From Lacrimispora algidixylanolytica (GTDB lineage: Bacteria; Bacillota; Clostridia; Lachnospirales; Lachnospiraceae), in the NCBI RefSeq assembly GCF_003609635.1, contig NZ_MCIA01000001.1, forward strand, positions 470,906 to 534,905: a stretch of 64,000 nucleotides of DNA. The letters are read 5' to 3'. This document shows, piece after piece, positions 60,571 to 64,000 of this stretch. The position numbers and the translations under genes were made by a program. The notes below the pieces were generated by a model. It was given only the letters and a program-made list of their open reading frames with translations. It did no database searches and had not been told where the DNA came from. Positions within the stretch are counted from its first letter, which is position 1, and each line of letters opens with the position of its first letter.

Positions 60571-60592
60571 GATACTGCCTCCTTTTCTTACG

Positions 60593-61837
60593 TTAATTGA
60601 CAAGCTCTGCCTGGACCATTCGGAATTGATTTGGTAATACATGCCGAAGCTCAATAAAATTCCTGCGGAATGTCTTTACCGTGCTGTACCCTACCTCAAT
60701 TGCAATGTCTGTAATGGGCATATCCGAACAAAGCATCAGCTCACAGGCTTTGTTGATTCGAAGTCTGTTTAAAAAGTCATAAAAATTAGTTTCAACCTGG
60801 ATCATTAAATGCCGGTTCATATCCTCAATGGATATACCAAATCGGTCAGCTACGAAAGAAGCCTGGATTTCCTCCTGAAAATTTCGGGAAATATATTCCA
60901 CTAGCTGGTAAGCCAGTTTTCTTTCTTCTATGTTCATAATGTTTAAGACTTTTTGATAGGTCTTCCGGTAATTGGTGATCTTATTTTCCATTCGGTAGGA
61001 AAATACTTTTGAAATATGAGCCGCATCAACATATCCTAGAATAGGCGCCATATCCTCCAGAGTTAAATCTGTATACAAAAGATAATTGAGCGTTTTCATA
61101 ATTCGCATTTCATTCACCAGTTCATGAAACGTCAGCCCAGTCTTTTCGTAGATATACATCCGAATCGAAGACCTGCTTAAATAGAACTGCTTTGAAATTT
61201 TTTCCAATGTCATTTTTTCACTTAAATGCATATAGATATAGCGCAGAATCAGGATTCTGTTATCACAGGCTTCCACCTTTTTACAGGACGCCTCCTTCCT
61301 GGAATCAATGGCTCGGCAGAATGCTATGATCAGGGAAGAAATCTGCATAATCACATTCATTTCCTCATAGGATTTACGTTCTCGAAAATCCATGACAGAT
61401 TCGATGCCCACCTCCTCCCTGATTCTGAGGAACAGATATTCTACCTCTTTTTCCATGTCTCCCTGAGGAAAAGCATAAGGCGTTTCTTCGAGTTTCTTTA
61501 ATACCGAAAGATTATCACGAATACTGGAAGAAGATTTCAACGTATCCGCCACCACATCATAATTATATTTCACAATCTCAAAGCTTAAAGGTTCCTTAAC
61601 ATCAGTAATCTGGGTGCATTTCCAGGGTAATACAGAGAGCAGTACCCCAGCCTTTAATTCATAGGGAACCATATCTACCACAATGCTGCCCTTTCCTTCC
61701 TTTACAAAAATAAATCTGGGACTTTTGTGATATATGGGAAATGTTCCTTCTATGATTGTTTCGTAATCAAAGGTGCATATTTTTTTAATATCAATCTTTG
61801 AGCAGAACTGGGTTTGCAGTTCAATATACTCCTTCAT
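60593..61837 (-). CDS. AraC-family regulator with two HTH domains
   Basis: 414 aa. An N-terminal cupin-like sensor region (about residues 20-95) is followed by a linker and two AraC-type DNA-binding domains. The first (about 200-300) has MTLEKISKQFYLSRSSIRMYIYEKTGL; the second (about 310-410) has MPITDIAIEVGYSTVKTFRRNF. AraC proteins normally have one such domain made of two HTH motifs; here a second copy is present. It may control the arginine deiminase operon or the argR unit; neither is shown. A terminator separates it from arcC. Confidence 0.8.
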   Translation of the reverse strand: MKEYIELQTQFCSKIDIKKICTFDYETIIEGTFPIYHKSPRFIFVKEGKGSIVVDMVPYELKAGVLLSVLPWKCTQITDVKEPLSFEIVKYNYDVVADTLKSSSSIRDNLSVLKKLEETPYAFPQGDMEKEVEYLFLRIREEVGIESVMDFRERKSYEEMNVIMQISSLIIAFCRAIDSRKEASCKKVEACDNRILILRYIYMHLSEKMTLEKISKQFYLSRSSIRMYIYEKTGLTFHELVNEMRIMKTLNYLLYTDLTLEDMAPILGYVDAAHISKVFSYRMENKITNYRKTYQKVLNIMNIEERKLAYQLVEYISRNFQEEIQASFVADRFGISIEDMNRHLMIQVETNFYDFLNRLRINKACELMLCSDMPITDIAIEVGYSTVKTFRRNFIELRHVLPNQFRMVQAELVN

Positions 61838-61943
61838 CTTATCAAATCCTTCCAGATTTTTCGCAGCACAGCCTTATAATTTTTCGTATATTCATCGGTT
61901 ATGCTGTTATATAAATCATTTTATTCACGCTTTGTTAAAAGCT

Positions 61944-61984
61944 ATCCCATTTTACTTTAGAGCAAATAAAATGGGATTTTTTTA
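61944..61984. terminator. Terminator between arcC and the AraC gene
   Basis: ATCCCATTTTA (61944-61954) and TAAAATGGGAT (61967-61977) form an 11-bp stem with a 12-nt loop. The T-run TTTTTTTATT is on the plus strand; on the minus strand AGCTTTTAAC follows, so it can end the arc operon less strongly. Confidence 0.75.
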
Positions 61985-62923
61985 TTATTTACGAATGATT
62001 CTAGTTCCTGTGTTTCCACTGAGCGCTTCTGAAACCTTTTCCAGCGAGCAGATGACAGAGATTCCCTCTTCTTTATTTTCAATAAACTTCATGGCTGCTT
62101 TTACCTTTGGAAGCATGCTGCCGGCGGCAAAATGACCTTCCTTTACATATTGCTCTGCTTCCTTTAACGTGATCTGGTCTAGATCTTTCTGATCAGGCTT
62201 TCCAAAATGAAGAGATACCCGGTCCACGGCGGTCAGAATCACAAATGCATCTGCATCTACCAGTTCTGCTATTTTTTCTGCTGCCAGATCTTTATCAACC
62301 ACCGCTGCTACTCCATGGTAAGACCCGTCTGCTTCCTTCACCACAGGAATCCCACCGCCTCCTCCGGCGATGACCACATGATTGGCATTAATTAAAGTGT
62401 TTAAAGAAATTCGTTCATAAATACTCACCGGCTGGGGTGACGGAACTACCCTTCGGTAGCCCCGACCGGAATCCTCCACATATTTCTGGCCCGTCTCTGC
62501 CATGAGACGATTTGCTTCCTCTTCACTATAATATCCGCCAATAGGCTTGGTTGGATTTTGGAATGCCGGGTCCTGGGGATCAACGATTACCTGTGTCAAC
62601 ATGGTAATGACCACCGTATCGTTAATGCTGTTCTTTACCAGTGCCTGATCAATCGCCTGCTGCAAATGGTATCCTATGTATCCCTGACTCATAGCGGTAC
62701 ATTCCGGAAGGTGCATCTCAGGCACCAGCCCTGCTTCATGCCCTTTCTCAAAGGCCAGATTGATCATCCCCACCTGAGGACCGTTCCCATGACAGACAAT
62801 CACTTCATATCCTTCTTTTACAATATCAACAACTGCTTCCGCTGTGATCCTCACACGTTCAAGCTGCTCATCTGATGTATTTCCCAGCGCATTTCCGCCA
62901 AGTGCAATTACGATTCGTTTCAC
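61985..62923 (-). CDS. arcC: Carbamate kinase
   Basis: 312 aa from the GTG at 62923, which follows AAAGGTGGGTCAGG and starts VKRIVIALGGNALG; an upstream TTG frame would overlap arcB without a ribosome binding site. Amino-acid-kinase-fold motifs: VCHGNGPQVGMINLA, VVIAGGGGGIPVV and KDLAAEKIAELVDADAFVILTAVD. It turns carbamoyl phosphate and ADP into ATP, carbon dioxide and ammonia, the energy-yielding last step of the arginine deiminase pathway. Confidence 0.95.
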   Translation of the reverse strand: MKRIVIALGGNALGNTSDEQLERVRITAEAVVDIVKEGYEVIVCHGNGPQVGMINLAFEKGHEAGLVPEMHLPECTAMSQGYIGYHLQQAIDQALVKNSINDTVVITMLTQVIVDPQDPAFQNPTKPIGGYYSEEEANRLMAETGQKYVEDSGRGYRRVVPSPQPVSIYERISLNTLINANHVVIAGGGGGIPVVKEADGSYHGVAAVVDKDLAAEKIAELVDADAFVILTAVDRVSLHFGKPDQKDLDQITLKEAEQYVKEGHFAAGSMLPKVKAAMKFIENKEEGISVICSLEKVSEALSGNTGTRIIRK

Positions 62924-62937
62924 CCTGACCCACCTTT

Positions 62938-63930
62938 CTAACAAAGTGTTGCATACATCACTGCTTTAATCGTATGCATACGGTTTTCTGCTTCATCAAA
63001 AACCTTGGAATATTTGGCTTCAAAGACTTCATCCGTCACTTCCAACTCTGAGAGTCCAAATTTCTGGTAGATATCTTCCCCGATGGCTGTGCTTCTGTCA
63101 TGAAAGGAAGGAAGACAATGCATGAAGATTGCCTGATCTCCTGCATTCGCCATTACTTTTTCATTGACCTGATAAGGGCTTAGTAATTTAATACGAGTCT
63201 CCCATACCTCATCCGGCTCTCCCATGGATACCCAGATATCCGTATAAACCACATCTGCCCCTTTGGTTCCTTCTTCCACATCTTCGGTTAATGTAATGGT
63301 ACACTGGTTTTCTGCTGCGATTTCCCTGCATACAGCAACTAAATCTTCTGCCGGCCATAAATCCTTTGGGGCACAGGCCGTAAAGTTAAGCCCCATCTTG
63401 GCACACGCCACCATTAAAGAATTTCCCATATTGTTTCTGGCATCTCCCATAAAGGTGAAGTTGATTGTCTTTAGGTAACCAAAATGTTCTTCTATGGTCA
63501 GAAGATCTGCAAGCATTTGCGTGGGATGGAACTGATCTGTTAACCCGTTCCACACCGGCACTCCTGCATAATCAGATAGTTTCGTGACCAGCTCCTGACT
63601 AAAACCCCTGTATTCAATTCCATCATACATTCTTCCAAGAACTCTTGCTGTATCCTCAATGCTTTCCTTTTTTCCCATCTGAGAGCTTCCTGGATCAAGG
63701 TAGGTGACTCCCATCCCCAAATCATTGCCCGCTGCTTCAAAAGAACATCTGGTTCTAGTAGAAGTCTTTTCAAATAATAAAACGATATTTTTTCCCTCAA
63801 GATATTTATGAGGTGTATTGGTTCTCTTTAGGTTCTTGAAGTTTTTGGAAAGATCAATGAAGTAACGAATCTCCTCCGATGTAAAATCTAATAATTTTAA
63901 AAAACTGCGACCTCTCAAATTAACTGGCAT
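62938..63930 (-). CDS. arcB: Ornithine carbamoyltransferase
   Basis: 330 aa. The carbamoyl-phosphate loop STRTRCSFE, the motif [28 protein letters not shown] and ornithine-binding MHCLPSFHD are all present. Between arcA and arcC it should act in the catabolic direction, splitting citrulline into ornithine and carbamoyl phosphate, so arcB is preferred to argF. It lies 19 bp after the arcA stop behind AAGGAGATAAATAAG. Confidence 0.94.
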   Translation of the reverse strand: MPVNLRGRSFLKLLDFTSEEIRYFIDLSKNFKNLKRTNTPHKYLEGKNIVLLFEKTSTRTRCSFEAAGNDLGMGVTYLDPGSSQMGKKESIEDTARVLGRMYDGIEYRGFSQELVTKLSDYAGVPVWNGLTDQFHPTQMLADLLTIEEHFGYLKTINFTFMGDARNNMGNSLMVACAKMGLNFTACAPKDLWPAEDLVAVCREIAAENQCTITLTEDVEEGTKGADVVYTDIWVSMGEPDEVWETRIKLLSPYQVNEKVMANAGDQAIFMHCLPSFHDRSTAIGEDIYQKFGLSELEVTDEVFEAKYSKVFDEAENRMHTIKAVMYATLC

Positions 63931-63949
63931 CTTATTTATCTCCTTCTTT

Positions 63950-64000
63950 TTAGTAATTTACAGGTTCCCGGTCCAAAGGCATGCTCATACAGCGAGGACC
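63950..64000 (-). CDS. arcA: Arginine deiminase, C-terminal end only
   Basis: The last 16 codons plus stop are visible and read [25 protein letters not shown] is the C-terminal catalytic signature of arginine deiminase and holds the active-site Cys. The rest of the gene lies beyond the right edge. It catalyses arginine to citrulline and ammonia and heads the arcA-arcB-arcC unit. Confidence 0.88.
   Translation of the reverse strand, partial: GPRCMSMPLDREPVNY

Overview
The window looks like chromosome of an anaerobic, spore-forming, low-GC Firmicute of the Lachnospiraceae type (Lacrimispora/Clostridium cluster XIVa-like). The signs are rubrerythrins under a PerR-type regulator, an arginine deiminase operon with ArgR, a Ni-CO dehydrogenase, a GlpP-controlled glycerol operon, split transketolase subunits and strong GGAGG ribosome binding sites. 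No rRNA, tRNA, CRISPR array, transposase or prophage was seen, and the genus is an inference.

Layout. 1-2500: a LysR regulator fragment, then peroxide defence (PerR-like Fur protein, reverse rubrerythrin, classical rubrerythrin) with matching operators. 2579-4601: a LytTR response regulator and GHKL kinase pair. 4772-10683 (minus): two GH3 glycosidases, one membrane-anchored with permuted domains, plus a GtrA-like membrane protein. 10684-11017: a hairpin-rich intergenic element. 11018-18417 (minus): an unknown membrane protein, an FAH-family enzyme, glpP, and a glycerol / glycerol-3-phosphate oxidation cluster carrying three look-alike leader hairpins. 18593-21199 (minus): a Ca2+-type P-ATPase. 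21399-22253: a truncated XRE regulator and luxS. 22346-26374: Rrf2 regulator, divergent CooS, ferredoxin and a flavin oxidoreductase. 26494-27759 (minus): an Nramp transporter. 28369-35046: a GntR-controlled sugar ABC importer with split transketolase, cupin and transaldolase-like aldolase. 35149-42056 (minus): an HD protein and a tricarboxylate cluster (aconitase-like hydratase, CitMHS transporter, PrpF-like isomerase, GntR). This cluster is bracketed by a small membrane-protein gene and its decayed copy.

42666-52893 (plus) is the most unusual region. A string of very small beta-sandwich-like proteins surrounds a Maf/DUF115 glycosyltransferase and runs into a complete legionaminic-acid pathway (LegB, LegC, PtmE, LegH, LegI, LegG, LegF). 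A promoter that fits the sporulation sigma-K consensus lies upstream. I infer a surface-glycosylation system, possibly of the spore, that decorates the small co-encoded proteins with a nonulosonic acid.

53176-60570 (minus): housekeeping and accessory genes (GNAT, methyltransferase, cupin, a GH13-like protein that has lost its catalytic acids, ABC-F ATPase, exonuclease III, ArgR, a tRNA-binding-domain protein). 60593-64000 (minus): an AraC regulator with two HTH domains and the arcA-arcB-arcC arginine deiminase operon, arcA running off the window.
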